10,621 nucleotides of DNA from CAZCBD01 sp964496755 (GCA_964496755.1 CAZCBD010000091.1:1-10621); one strand, 5' to 3'. Numbered from the stretch's first letter, positions 1-6,307 are shown. Translations and numbers: made by a program. Notes: generated by a model not told the origin, from the sequence alone.

Positions 1-1
1 C

Positions 2-118
2 GATTTTGACCCAACAATTATTAAAACATTAAAATTTTCAAGCGTTAAGGATTTGTTCAATTTTGTTGATGGGTATGCTGAATTGTTCAAACAAGAAATT
101 AACGCATTGAGGATTTGA
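2..118 (+). CDS. C-terminal end of an unidentified protein (partial, 5' cut)
   Basis: An open frame enters from the window edge and ends at a TGA at 116-118, giving the last 38 residues of a protein. The tail reads FDPTIIKTLKFSS and then an amphipathic helix, DLFNFVDGYAELFKQEINAL. It does not contain the end of any flagellar family I can recognise, so I do not assign a function. The next gene's GTG begins on the base after this stop, which suggests translational coupling and membership of the same operon. The evidence is an open frame across all available bases, a plausible helical composition and the tight junction. Confidence 0.65.
   Translation, partial: DFDPTIIKTLKFSSVKDLFNFVDGYAELFKQEINALRI
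109..112 (+). promoter_or_regulatory. Ribosome binding site for the GTG-start pseudokinase
   Basis: GAGG lies inside the last codons of the upstream gene, six bases before the GTG at 119. It supports the choice of this non-ATG start, which abuts the upstream TGA. Confidence 0.5.
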
Positions 119-1420
119 GTGAGACTACATAAAGAAAACACAGACAAATATCAGAATTATTTTAATACTCTTTCTTCGGACGGGAAAGAAAAATCTGAAA
201 GTACAAAATTTTATCCAAGTGAAGATATTTCTACAATTTCGATAGAAAAAAATTCCTTCCTTTTTCAAATTCTTACTTCATTTCAGACCGAGCTTTTTAA
301 ATATGATTCAATTAAAAATTTATCGGATTTATTTATCAGAACAGTTAAAAGAATTATTCCCGTAAAAGAATCGGCCATTTTAATTTATGACGATTTGGAA
401 CAGAATCTTGTAGGGTTTACTGATTATGAATCAAACTTGGTATTGACAAAATTAAATCATTATAGGCAAGAGGGAATTCTGAATATTATTTTTGAATCGC
501 AAAAACCGATGATTCTTCCGGATCTGGATAGTTATAAAAGTGAAGGTCAGCATTTTAATTATCTGGTTTTTCCTTTTAAAACCGTTGAAAAAAAACAGGG
601 TGTTTTGGCAATTCTTTCTTCTATTTCCGCTAATAATATTCTTCATTCGGACAAAGAAATTATAAATATAATTTTAAATTCAATTATCAGTAAAATACAA
701 AACTTGCGCTATAGGGTTAAATCAAATATTCTTTACGAAGAATTGCAAACATATCAAGCCAAATTATCAAATGATTTCAGGCTTTCGGCTATTGGCGAAC
801 TAACCGATGGAGTGGTAGAGGATATTCTTTCGCCTATGCAGGTTATTCTTAGTTATGTTGATATTTTGCAACAGGAAAATCCGGAAAGTTTTGAACTGAA
901 TAGAATTAAAAAACAAGTAGGGAAAATTATTACTTCAATAAACCGAGTGGTTAAATTTTCAAACTTAAACCAAAAACAATTGGAAATTAAACCTTGTAAT
1001 TTAAATACCGTTATTTATGATTATTATAACTTGGTTAAATCTACTTTAGAAAATTTGAATCTTGAATTGGTTTTGGATTTTGATAATAATATTCCTTCAA
1101 TTTTAAGCCATCCCAATTATTTGTATCAGATTCTAACTAATATTTTGGGACTGATTAAAGCTAAAACCAAAGAAGCCGGTGGAATTGTAATTCAAACCGG
1201 ATTCAAAGAAGATGAAGTTTATCTAAAATTTGTTTCAACGGCTTTGCTAAAACCATATTCAAATGAACCGGTGAAAATGCGAAAAGGTGTTGATTTAACT
1301 ACAAGAATCATTTTGAATTTAATTAAAAAACATGAAGGCGGTTATAAAATAAATGTACAAAAGAATAGCGGTTCAACTATTATTATAACTTTTCCATTAA
1401 AAAGAAAAATAAGACGATGA
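119..1420 (+). CDS. GAF domain + histidine-kinase-like protein, apparently catalytically dead (pseudokinase)
   Basis: The protein has 433 residues, is probably cytoplasmic, and has no signal peptide or membrane segment. A GAF-like sensor domain spans about residues 65-200 and includes a PMILPDLDSY strand-turn and an LVFPF..VEKKQGVLAIL core. A dimerisation helix follows from about 221: RLSAIGELTDGVVEDILSPM matches the usual 'lGeLaaGvAHEinNPL' pattern, but Glu234 stands where the phosphorylated His should be. The C-terminal half (about 330-430) keeps the outline of a GHKL ATPase, namely YLYQILTNIL, KKHEGGYKI and SGSTIIITFPL. The key N-box Asn is Leu345, the DxGxG motif is absent, and GTGLGL is replaced by GVDLTTR. 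By position it could be a decayed relative of the cytoplasmic flagellar kinases FleS/FlrB, but that is inference. It starts with GTG directly after the upstream stop and overlaps the next gene by four bases (ATGA). Confidence 0.85.
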   Translation: MRLHKENTDKYQNYFNTLSSDGKEKSESTKFYPSEDISTISIEKNSFLFQILTSFQTELFKYDSIKNLSDLFIRTVKRIIPVKESAILIYDDLEQNLVGFTDYESNLVLTKLNHYRQEGILNIIFESQKPMILPDLDSYKSEGQHFNYLVFPFKTVEKKQGVLAILSSISANNILHSDKEIINIILNSIISKIQNLRYRVKSNILYEELQTYQAKLSNDFRLSAIGELTDGVVEDILSPMQVILSYVDILQQENPESFELNRIKKQVGKIITSINRVVKFSNLNQKQLEIKPCNLNTVIYDYYNLVKSTLENLNLELVLDFDNNIPSILSHPNYLYQILTNILGLIKAKTKEAGGIVIQTGFKEDEVYLKFVSTALLKPYSNEPVKMRKGVDLTTRIILNLIKKHEGGYKINVQKNSGSTIIITFPLKRKIRR

Positions 1421-1468
1421 AAAGCATTAAATTGATGAAAAGCATTAAAATGATGAAAAATATTAAAG
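1417..1468 (+). repeat. 18-bp tandem repeat at a gene start (about 2.9 copies)
   Basis: Units at 1417-1434 and 1435-1452 differ only at the 16th base (ATGAAAAGCATTAAATTG versus ...AAAATG). A third, diverged copy runs 1453-1468. Each unit begins with an in-frame ATG, so copy-number change would lengthen or shorten the basic n-region of the signal peptide without shifting the frame. Confidence 0.9.
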
Positions 1469-2076
1469 TTTTAGTACTACTCTTTTTATCTTTAATTTGT
1501 ATATCAGCTCAGCAAAACGATAAAATTAATTTGCGAGAGTATGTTAAAATTCAAATTGAAAAAGCCAGATTAAAAAATCAAAAAGCAAAACATATTCTAC
1601 AAACTTTACCGCCAACTGCCAAAGTTATTCCCAAAAGAAAAAAACAAACAACAAAAAACAAAGAATCGAAAAATAAGCTGTTAGTAAGTAGTAAAACATT
1701 ATTAAAACAGAAAACAAATTCTGAACGTTATTCTAAAATTGAAAATTTAGGTGGTAGTAAAAACAATGTGTTGCTTAAATTCTTTATTTTGCTTGAAGCA
1801 TCTTTGCTGGCGTCAATTATTGTAGTTTATAGAAGAAAGAAAATTTCTTTTGAAAAACAAATGGAAAATGAACTGAAGAAAAATATAAGTAAAATTAGAA
1901 AAGAAATTTATATACCGTCAAATTATTCAAACGAAAACCGAAAAAAATTAATTTCCGGTAAATTAATTGATACCAAGAAAAAAAATCCAATAATTGCATT
2001 AGCAAAAAAACTCTCTCTTTCAAAAGGGGAATTGTTTTTGGCTGCCAAAATAAAAGCTCTAACAGACAGTAACTAA
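1417..2076 (+). CDS. Lys-rich bitopic membrane protein of the flagellar operon, unknown function
   Basis: The protein has 219 residues. The N terminus is a near-perfect triplicated hexapeptide (MKSIKL, MKSIKM, MKNIK), followed by a hydrophobic stretch (VLVLLFLSLICIS) and a likely signal-peptidase I site, SA|QQ, after residue 31. The Cys does not fit a lipobox. A Lys/Gln-rich, probably extracytoplasmic region follows, then one transmembrane helix at about 118-138 and a basic cytoplasmic tail. The last 35 residues (NPIIALAKKLSLSKGELFLAAKI) resemble a small helix-turn-helix tail of the kind seen in flagellar-cluster membrane proteins of the DUF2802/DUF6115 type, a weak similarity noticed by eye. 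FliO is another bitopic flagellar protein it might be compared with, but nothing diagnostic is visible. Any of the three in-frame ATGs could be the real start. The first overlaps the pseudokinase stop (ATGA) and favours coupling. Confidence 0.75.
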   Translation: MKSIKLMKSIKMMKNIKVLVLLFLSLICISAQQNDKINLREYVKIQIEKARLKNQKAKHILQTLPPTAKVIPKRKKQTTKNKESKNKLLVSSKTLLKQKTNSERYSKIENLGGSKNNVLLKFFILLEASLLASIIVVYRRKKISFEKQMENELKKNISKIRKEIYIPSNYSNENRKKLISGKLIDTKKKNPIIALAKKLSLSKGELFLAAKIKALTDSN

Positions 2077-2103
2077 ACTTATTTTAATTATAAAATTTCA
2101 ATT

Positions 2104-3270
2104 ATGAAACTTTCCGGTCTTGGAAATATTGCTAAATTAACAACTCAAAATATTAATTTGGCAAGCAAAGGAAAAACAATCCAAGTTCCACCCAAAGGTA
2201 GTTTGGTATCTTTGACGGTGCTTGATAAAATAGGTGCAAATTATAAATTACTTATAAACGGAAACTTATTTCAAGCAACTTTACCGGTGGCAGTTGCAAG
2301 CGGCGAAGAATTGATAGGGAAGGTGATTAAACAAAATCCGTTAGTAATTAGTTTGAATCAGCTTCCCAATTTGTTTGCAAATCCGGGTTTGCTTGAAACG
2401 ATTCTCTTAAAATTCGATCTTCAAAATTCATTAATTTCAAAATCAATAATTCAACGATTGGCAGCAGATAAAAGGCCACTGATAAAATCTAAAATTCAAG
2501 ATATTTCGGAGTTTATTAATTTTTGGGGCAAAGAGGTGGATGAGCTGTTACTCGGATTGTTAATTCAATTTTTTTGGAATTCCGATAAAAAATTTAATAA
2601 AGATGAATTAAAGGAAATACTTTTGCCGTTTGATATTCCGTTCGAAAAAATTTGTGAGAAAATTTTCGGTTTAATTGTAGCTAATTATTCGCAATTTTCC
2701 GCAAAAAACATGCAATGGCTTAGGGAAACATTTTTAGTGGAGCTAAACGAAAATGCTTTGCCCGGCAAAATGTTTACCGGAGAATTGGCGAAATATGTAC
2801 AATTGCTCGAAGAACTGAAAAATTTAAATAGTGAATTTCCTTTTGCGTTTCGTGCCGATCTTTATCTTTTGCTTTTAAAATACCTTTTGCAAAAAGCAGA
2901 GTTTAATTCATTTGGGATTTTCCCTGATTTTTTAATAGCAAAAGATGATGAAAAATTGTTTCTGATTATGTTTTTGTTTGAGAAAACAAAGGATAGAAAT
3001 TACAACAAAATAATAAAAATAAATGCGAATTTGGGCGATTATAGCGAATATTTGGGCTTATCCGGGTTTTTATCCGAAGCCGGTTTTAATTTAACATTGA
3101 TTAAAAATAAAAACTTAAATGTTAACTATAAAACATTGGAAAAAATTCGAAAAAATTTAGAGAAAAACCTAAACTTAAAGGTGAGTCTTTCCGCATCCGT
3201 AAAAGAAGCACAAAATCATAAAACTGGAATGATAATTGGTAACATACAGGGTGTTAATAGTATAATATAA
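2104..3270 (+). CDS. fliK: Probable flagellar hook-length control protein, FliK-like
   Basis: The protein has 388 residues and no signal peptide. Residues about 26-86 look like the N-terminal beta domain found in some FliK proteins: PPKGSLVSLTVLDK, then KLLINGNLFQATLPVAVASG, then ELIGKVI, following the pattern 'a.Vl...g.yll.i.g..~.a..p.pl..G..l.~kV'. The middle (about 95-290) is helical and Leu/Lys-rich. The C-terminal part, about 300-367, has strands and a helix in the order expected of the FliK C-terminal (Flg_hook) domain: KIINAN-type strand, LGLSGFLSEAGFNLTLI, TLEKIRKNLEKNLNL and KVSLSASV. In the family this protein is exported, measures the hook and flips FlhB to late-substrate export. 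The match is by pattern only, with none of the family's strongest signatures, so this call is moderate. The gene follows the membrane protein by 27 bases and lies just upstream of flgF. Confidence 0.55.
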   Translation: MKLSGLGNIAKLTTQNINLASKGKTIQVPPKGSLVSLTVLDKIGANYKLLINGNLFQATLPVAVASGEELIGKVIKQNPLVISLNQLPNLFANPGLLETILLKFDLQNSLISKSIIQRLAADKRPLIKSKIQDISEFINFWGKEVDELLLGLLIQFFWNSDKKFNKDELKEILLPFDIPFEKICEKIFGLIVANYSQFSAKNMQWLRETFLVELNENALPGKMFTGELAKYVQLLEELKNLNSEFPFAFRADLYLLLLKYLLQKAEFNSFGIFPDFLIAKDDEKLFLIMFLFEKTKDRNYNKIIKINANLGDYSEYLGLSGFLSEAGFNLTLIKNKNLNVNYKTLEKIRKNLEKNLNLKVSLSASVKEAQNHKTGMIIGNIQGVNSII

Positions 3271-3284
3271 AATTAGTTACCAAA

Positions 3285-3485
3285 ATGACCGATGAGAAAA
3301 AATATATTCATTATTTAATGAATGAAGCAAAACAGAGCAAGTTAATTTCTTTAGAAAACACGCGAAGCGAAAAGAATATTTCCAAAATGTTTTTGCTTCA
3401 GAAAGAGAATCTAAAATTATATAAACTGTTGCCAGTTTTGCTTTCAAATTTATTGACTGAAAAATCGGGGTTGAAAAATGATTAA
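3285..3485 (+). CDS. Small hypothetical protein (66 aa) upstream of flgF
   Basis: This short soluble, highly charged protein is predicted helical by eye (KKYIHYLMNEAKQSKLISL, then KMFLLQKENLKLYKLLPVLL). It fills the gap between the fliK-like gene (14 bases upstream) and flgF, and its stop overlaps the flgF start by eight bases, so the two are probably translationally coupled. No other reading frame explains the segment. I do not recognise the family. It lacks the NPTH-type features of FlhB C-terminal paralogues that sometimes follow fliK. Its size and helical nature would fit a chaperone or adaptor of flagellar export, but that is speculation. Confidence 0.6.
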   Translation: MTDEKKYIHYLMNEAKQSKLISLENTRSEKNISKMFLLQKENLKLYKLLPVLLSNLLTEKSGLKND

Positions 3486-4188
3486 AGGTATGTATAACGC
3501 TGCCAAAAGCATGTTGGTTCGTCAGAAAAATATTGAAATAATTGCTAACAATTTAGCTAATATAAATACAAATGCTTATAAAAGAGAACTTCCGTTTGCA
3601 GAAGTTTTGGGGCGAGCAGGCGAAGAAAAAAAAATACAACTAACCGACATGCGAAAAGGTAATTTAACAAAAACAACAAATAAACTCGATTTGGCTTTAA
3701 CTACGGAAACTTTTTTTATGGTTAAAACAGAAAGAGGAACAGAACTAACCAGTAATGGCAGGTTTAAAATTTCCGATGATGGGTATTTGGTTAATGACGA
3801 CGGATATAAAGTTTTAGGCCAACAGGGTGAAATTAATTTGTATGATGTAATGACGGATCAGGAAAAGCAATTAAACATTAGTAAAACAGGTGAAATAAAA
3901 TTAGGAGAAGATATAGTTGATAAATTAGTGATTGCTAAAATTGATGATCAATCTAAAATGCAAAGAACAACAGGCGCTACATTTTATTTTCCCGAAGAAG
4001 ATGGTTATTCAATTGCCAATGAAGAAGATTACGAAGTATTGCAGGGATATGTTGAAGAATCGAATATTAATCCGATTTTAGAAATGCAATCGATGATTAG
4101 TATTAATAAGGATTACGAAGCATCACAGAAAATGATTAATTCTCTGGATGAGGTGTTGCGCAGAGCCAGAGAATTAGGAAGAGTTTAA
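3478..4188 (+). CDS. flgF: Flagellar basal-body rod protein FlgF
   Basis: FlgF forms part of the proximal rod, exported through the flagellar type III apparatus. The protein has 236 residues, close to the family norm, and no cleavable signal. The N-terminal rod signature starts MIKGMYNAAKSML and continues with IEIIANNLANINTNAYKRE (about 18-37). The central domain begins at LDLALTTETFFMV and includes LTSNGRFKISDDGYLV, the usual 'G.F.~~~dG.L~~~~G' element. The C-terminal helix, EESNINPILEMQSMISINKDY followed by EASQKMINSLDEVL, is the conserved partner of the N-terminal helix. Calling it FlgF rather than FlgG rests on order (directly before a textbook flgG), shorter length and weaker match to the FlgG consensus. 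GGGG lies at 3467-3470, seven bases before the ATG, which is inside the upstream gene. A run of nine A residues lies at 3626-3634. Confidence 0.93.
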   Translation: MIKGMYNAAKSMLVRQKNIEIIANNLANINTNAYKRELPFAEVLGRAGEEKKIQLTDMRKGNLTKTTNKLDLALTTETFFMVKTERGTELTSNGRFKISDDGYLVNDDGYKVLGQQGEINLYDVMTDQEKQLNISKTGEIKLGEDIVDKLVIAKIDDQSKMQRTTGATFYFPEEDGYSIANEEDYEVLQGYVEESNINPILEMQSMISINKDYEASQKMINSLDEVLRRARELGRV

Positions 4189-4192
4189 AAAA

Positions 4193-4198
4193 AAGGAG
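4193..4198 (+). promoter_or_regulatory. Strong Shine-Dalgarno for flgG
   Basis: AAGGAG lies seven bases before the flgG ATG, in the 17-base gap after flgF. It is the clearest ribosome binding site in the window. Most other starts here are preceded only by A/T-rich sequence. Confidence 0.8.
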
Positions 4199-4205
4199 AT
4201 AAATT

Positions 4206-5003
4206 ATGCCGACAAGAGCCTTAAGAACAGCGGCATCAGGAATGTATGCACAACAAATTAATATTCAGGTAATTTCGAATAATATTGCCAATATTAACAC
4301 AAATAGTTTTAAGAAAAACCGTGCTGAATTTAAGGATTTAATTTATCAGGATGTAAAAATAAATCCGCAAAACACAAATATTCCCGGAATAGTTGAAAAT
4401 CCGGATGCAAGCGTTCAAGTTGGAAACGGTGTTAAGCCAACATCAACTCAAAAAATATTTGCTCAAGGCGATTTGCGTCAAACAAAAAGCCAGATGGATG
4501 TTGCCATTTATGGCGAAGGTTTTTTTCAAGTTAAGAAACCGGACGGCACATTTGCTTATACTCGCGACGGTGCTTTTAAAATTTCCGGTGATGGTTCAAT
4601 TGTTGCCTCAGACGGTTTGGTGCTGGAACCCGGTTTTACAATTACAGATACTACATCGGATATTTCAATAAGCAAAGACGGAGTATTTACAATTACAGAA
4701 ACAGACGGAACTAAAGTTGAATTGGGTACGGTTCAACTTGTAAAATTTGTTAATCCCGGCGGATTGAAAGCAATTGGTGATAATCTATACGAAGAAACCG
4801 AAGCATCGGGTGCTCCTATTTTCGGTAATCCCAGATCCGATGGTTTTGGTGAGTTGCATCAATTCTATTTGGAAGCTTCTAATGTTGATATAGTTGATGA
4901 AATGATCAATATGATTACTGCTCAGCGTGCCTATGAAATAAATTCTAAAACAGTTAAAACCGTTGAAGATATGATGTCGATAGCAAATAATCTGAAACGA
5001 TAA
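4206..5003 (+). CDS. flgG: Flagellar distal rod protein FlgG
   Basis: FlgG is the main structural subunit of the distal rod that spans the periplasm through the P and L rings. The protein is full length at 265 residues. It begins with an almost consensus N terminus, RALRTAASGMYAQQINIQVI and then SNNIANINTNSFKKNRAEFKD. The GVKPTSTQKIFAQGDLRQT segment and MDVAIYGEGFFQV match the FlgG 'G...~.t...f.qG.l..T.n~lDlaI.G.GFFqv' core. The C-terminal FYLEASNVDIVDEMINMITA and QRAYEINSKTVKTVEDMMSI complete the coiled-coil partner helix. No signal peptide is present, consistent with type III export. The preceding AAGGAG makes it the best-initiated gene in the window, fitting a rod protein needed in relatively high copy number. 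Confidence 0.98.
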   Translation: MPTRALRTAASGMYAQQINIQVISNNIANINTNSFKKNRAEFKDLIYQDVKINPQNTNIPGIVENPDASVQVGNGVKPTSTQKIFAQGDLRQTKSQMDVAIYGEGFFQVKKPDGTFAYTRDGAFKISGDGSIVASDGLVLEPGFTITDTTSDISISKDGVFTITETDGTKVELGTVQLVKFVNPGGLKAIGDNLYEETEASGAPIFGNPRSDGFGELHQFYLEASNVDIVDEMINMITAQRAYEINSKTVKTVEDMMSIANNLKR

Positions 5004-5010
5004 AATAATA

Positions 5011-5046
5011 AATGATGAAATGAAAAATGATGAAATGAAAAATGAT
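5011..5046 (+). repeat. 15-bp tandem repeat spanning the flgA start (2.4 copies)
   Basis: The unit AATGATGAAATGAAA is exact at 5011-5025 and 5026-5040, with a partial third copy at 5041-5046 that contains the flgA ATG (5042). The two full copies each carry ATG-ATG-AAA-TGA in the flgA frame, so they form two three-codon mini-ORFs that stop just before the real start. Confidence 0.9.
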
Positions 5047-5677
5047 ATTTAATTTCTTTATATCGCTGATTTTTCTATTTCAGACGGGTGCAAATAAAAC
5101 TTCTGAAATTGAAGAATATTTAAAATCCAAATTAATTGAATTTAAAAGGTTTGAATTTCAATTAAAACAAGGTATAAATAAATCTGATTTTGAAATTGAT
5201 TATTCCTCGGATTTTAGACGACGCGGTGAATATGGCTACATCCCTATTTTATTGAAGAAAGGGAACAAACAATTAAAAACAATTGCTACGGTTAAGCTAA
5301 AACTTTTTAAGGATGTTTATATATCAAAAATCGATATAAAAAAAGGAGAAGAATTATCACCGCTTAATTTTATAAGAATTGAAAAAAATGTAGCAAAATT
5401 AAGAAGAAAACCGATTCAATTTAACGCTTATAAAATGGTAGCAAAAAAGAAAATTAAATCGGGGATAATTTTAACGGAAGATTTGGTTAAGGCTAAACCT
5501 GTTATTCGTCAAGGTGATAAGGTGACGGCATTTGTAAAACATGGTAATGTTGAAATAAGAGTTGAAGCAATTGCAAAAGGGGATGCCGGAATTGGAGATG
5601 AATTAAGAATTAAAGCGTTAAGAAAATTTTTTAGAGCACGTGCCGTATCAAAAAACGAGGTTTTAATCATTGAATAA
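5042..5677 (+). CDS. flgA: Flagellar P-ring assembly chaperone FlgA
   Basis: FlgA is a periplasmic chaperone for FlgI during P-ring formation. The protein has 211 residues. The N terminus (MIFNFFISLIFLFQTGA) is a short hydrophobic export signal with a likely cleavage near residue 17. Residues about 92-151 form the SAF-like domain (VYISKIDIKKGEELSPLNF, then a VAKKKIKSGIILTEDLV element). The C-terminal part from about 155 is diagnostic: IRQGDKVTAFVKHGNVEIRV, EAIAKGDAGIGDELRIKAL and VSKNEVLIIE match the family's 'v.rGd.V.v....g~~i...g~Al..g..Gd.I.v.n..s...v.g.V'. The start at 5042 is forced, because in-frame ATGs upstream run into TGA within the tandem repeat. It sits between flgG and flgH. A second tandem repeat covers its stop codon. 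Confidence 0.93.
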   Translation: MIFNFFISLIFLFQTGANKTSEIEEYLKSKLIEFKRFEFQLKQGINKSDFEIDYSSDFRRRGEYGYIPILLKKGNKQLKTIATVKLKLFKDVYISKIDIKKGEELSPLNFIRIEKNVAKLRRKPIQFNAYKMVAKKKIKSGIILTEDLVKAKPVIRQGDKVTAFVKHGNVEIRVEAIAKGDAGIGDELRIKALRKFFRARAVSKNEVLIIE

Positions 5678-5704
5678 AAATATTGAATTGAATAAAAATA
5701 TTGA
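5669..5704 (+). repeat. 18-bp exact tandem duplication covering the flgA stop codon
   Basis: ATTGAATAAAAATATTGA occurs at 5669-5686 and again, base for base, at 5687-5704. The first copy contains the last flgA codons and the TAA (5675-5677). The second repeats the same codons and TAA in the same frame. The rest of the 63-base flgA-flgH gap (5705-5740) is plain A/T-rich sequence. I see no convincing promoter or hairpin in it. Confidence 0.92.
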
Positions 5705-5740
5705 GTAAACAAGTTTAATAATAAATGAATTGAGAATAAG

Positions 5741-6307
5741 ATGAAAAAAAATATAACAATATTATTTATGTTTATAAGCTTTGTATTTGCACAAAATACA
5801 CAGCAATATACATCATTATTTTCCGATTACAGAGCGGCAAAAGTGGGTGATGTTGTAACAATTATAATTGTTGAATCATCGCAAGCATCAAACAAGGCGG
5901 AAGTTTCAACCGGAAAGAAAAGTGATTTAGGCTTTAAAGCTAATGCTACAATGGGACTTGAACCAATGCTTCCGGCAATAAATTCAGATATAAATTCCAA
6001 TAATAATTTTAAAGGTGGCGGTAGCACTAAATCGCAGGGATTAGTTAAGGCAAGAATCAGTGCTTTAATTGATTCGGTTTATGCAAATGGAAATTTAAGA
6101 ATAAAAGGTACAAGAAAAATATTAATTAATGGTGAAGAACAAATGATTACTATTACGGGTATTATTCGAGGTGTTGACATTAGATCGAATAATACGGTTT
6201 ATTCAAATAATATTAGCAATGCGGAGATTGCTTTTTCGGGAAAAGGAAAGCTTGATGATGCGCAAAATCCGGGTTGGCTTACTAAAGTTTTTCATTGGTT
6301 ATTTTAA
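5741..6307 (+). CDS. flgH: Flagellar L-ring protein FlgH, without lipobox cysteine
   Basis: FlgH is the subunit of the outer-membrane L ring. The protein has 188 residues, shorter than enterobacterial FlgH (about 230). The signal peptide MKKNITILFMFISFVFA is followed by Gln18. The mature part opens with YTSLFSDYRAAKVGDVVTII, the usual 'slf.d.ra..vGDilTv' start. GGGSTKSQGLVKARISALI precedes YANGNLRIKGTRKILINGEE and IRGVDIRSNNTVYSNNISNA, all FlgH hallmarks, and the end is IAFSGKGKLDDAQNPGWLTK. FlgH is normally a lipoprotein with a Cys at the cleavage site. This one contains no Cys at all, so it must use signal peptidase I if the start is right. The ATG is followed by a run of eight A residues. 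The gene is nine bases upstream of flgI. Confidence 0.96.
   Translation: MKKNITILFMFISFVFAQNTQQYTSLFSDYRAAKVGDVVTIIIVESSQASNKAEVSTGKKSDLGFKANATMGLEPMLPAINSDINSNNNFKGGGSTKSQGLVKARISALIDSVYANGNLRIKGTRKILINGEEQMITITGIIRGVDIRSNNTVYSNNISNAEIAFSGKGKLDDAQNPGWLTKVFHWLF

Noticed and set aside
1417..2076. Lipoprotein call for the Lys-rich membrane protein because of the Cys in its leader
   Set aside because: The residues before the Cys (SLI) do not fit a lipobox, and a better signal-peptidase I site (SA|QQ) follows three residues later.
3285..3485. 66-residue gene as an FlhB C-terminal paralogue next to fliK
   Set aside because: No NPTH-type cleavage motif or FlhB C-terminal landmarks are present in the sequence.
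4393..4671. 92-codon + strand open frame inside flgG
   Set aside because: It lies wholly within a textbook flgG in another frame. Its product has no recognisable motif and reads as an out-of-frame shadow.
5020..5052. Ten-codon peptide MKNDEMKNDI overlapping the flgA start
   Set aside because: It arises from the tandem repeat and is too short and low in complexity to call a gene. It is kept only as a possible translation-control element.
5678..5740. Possible promoter in the largest gap (flgA-flgH)
   Set aside because: The 63 bases are A/T-rich, but I find no convincing sigma-28, sigma-54 or Bacteroidota TTTG/TAnnTTTG arrangement. Much of the gap is the 18-bp duplication.
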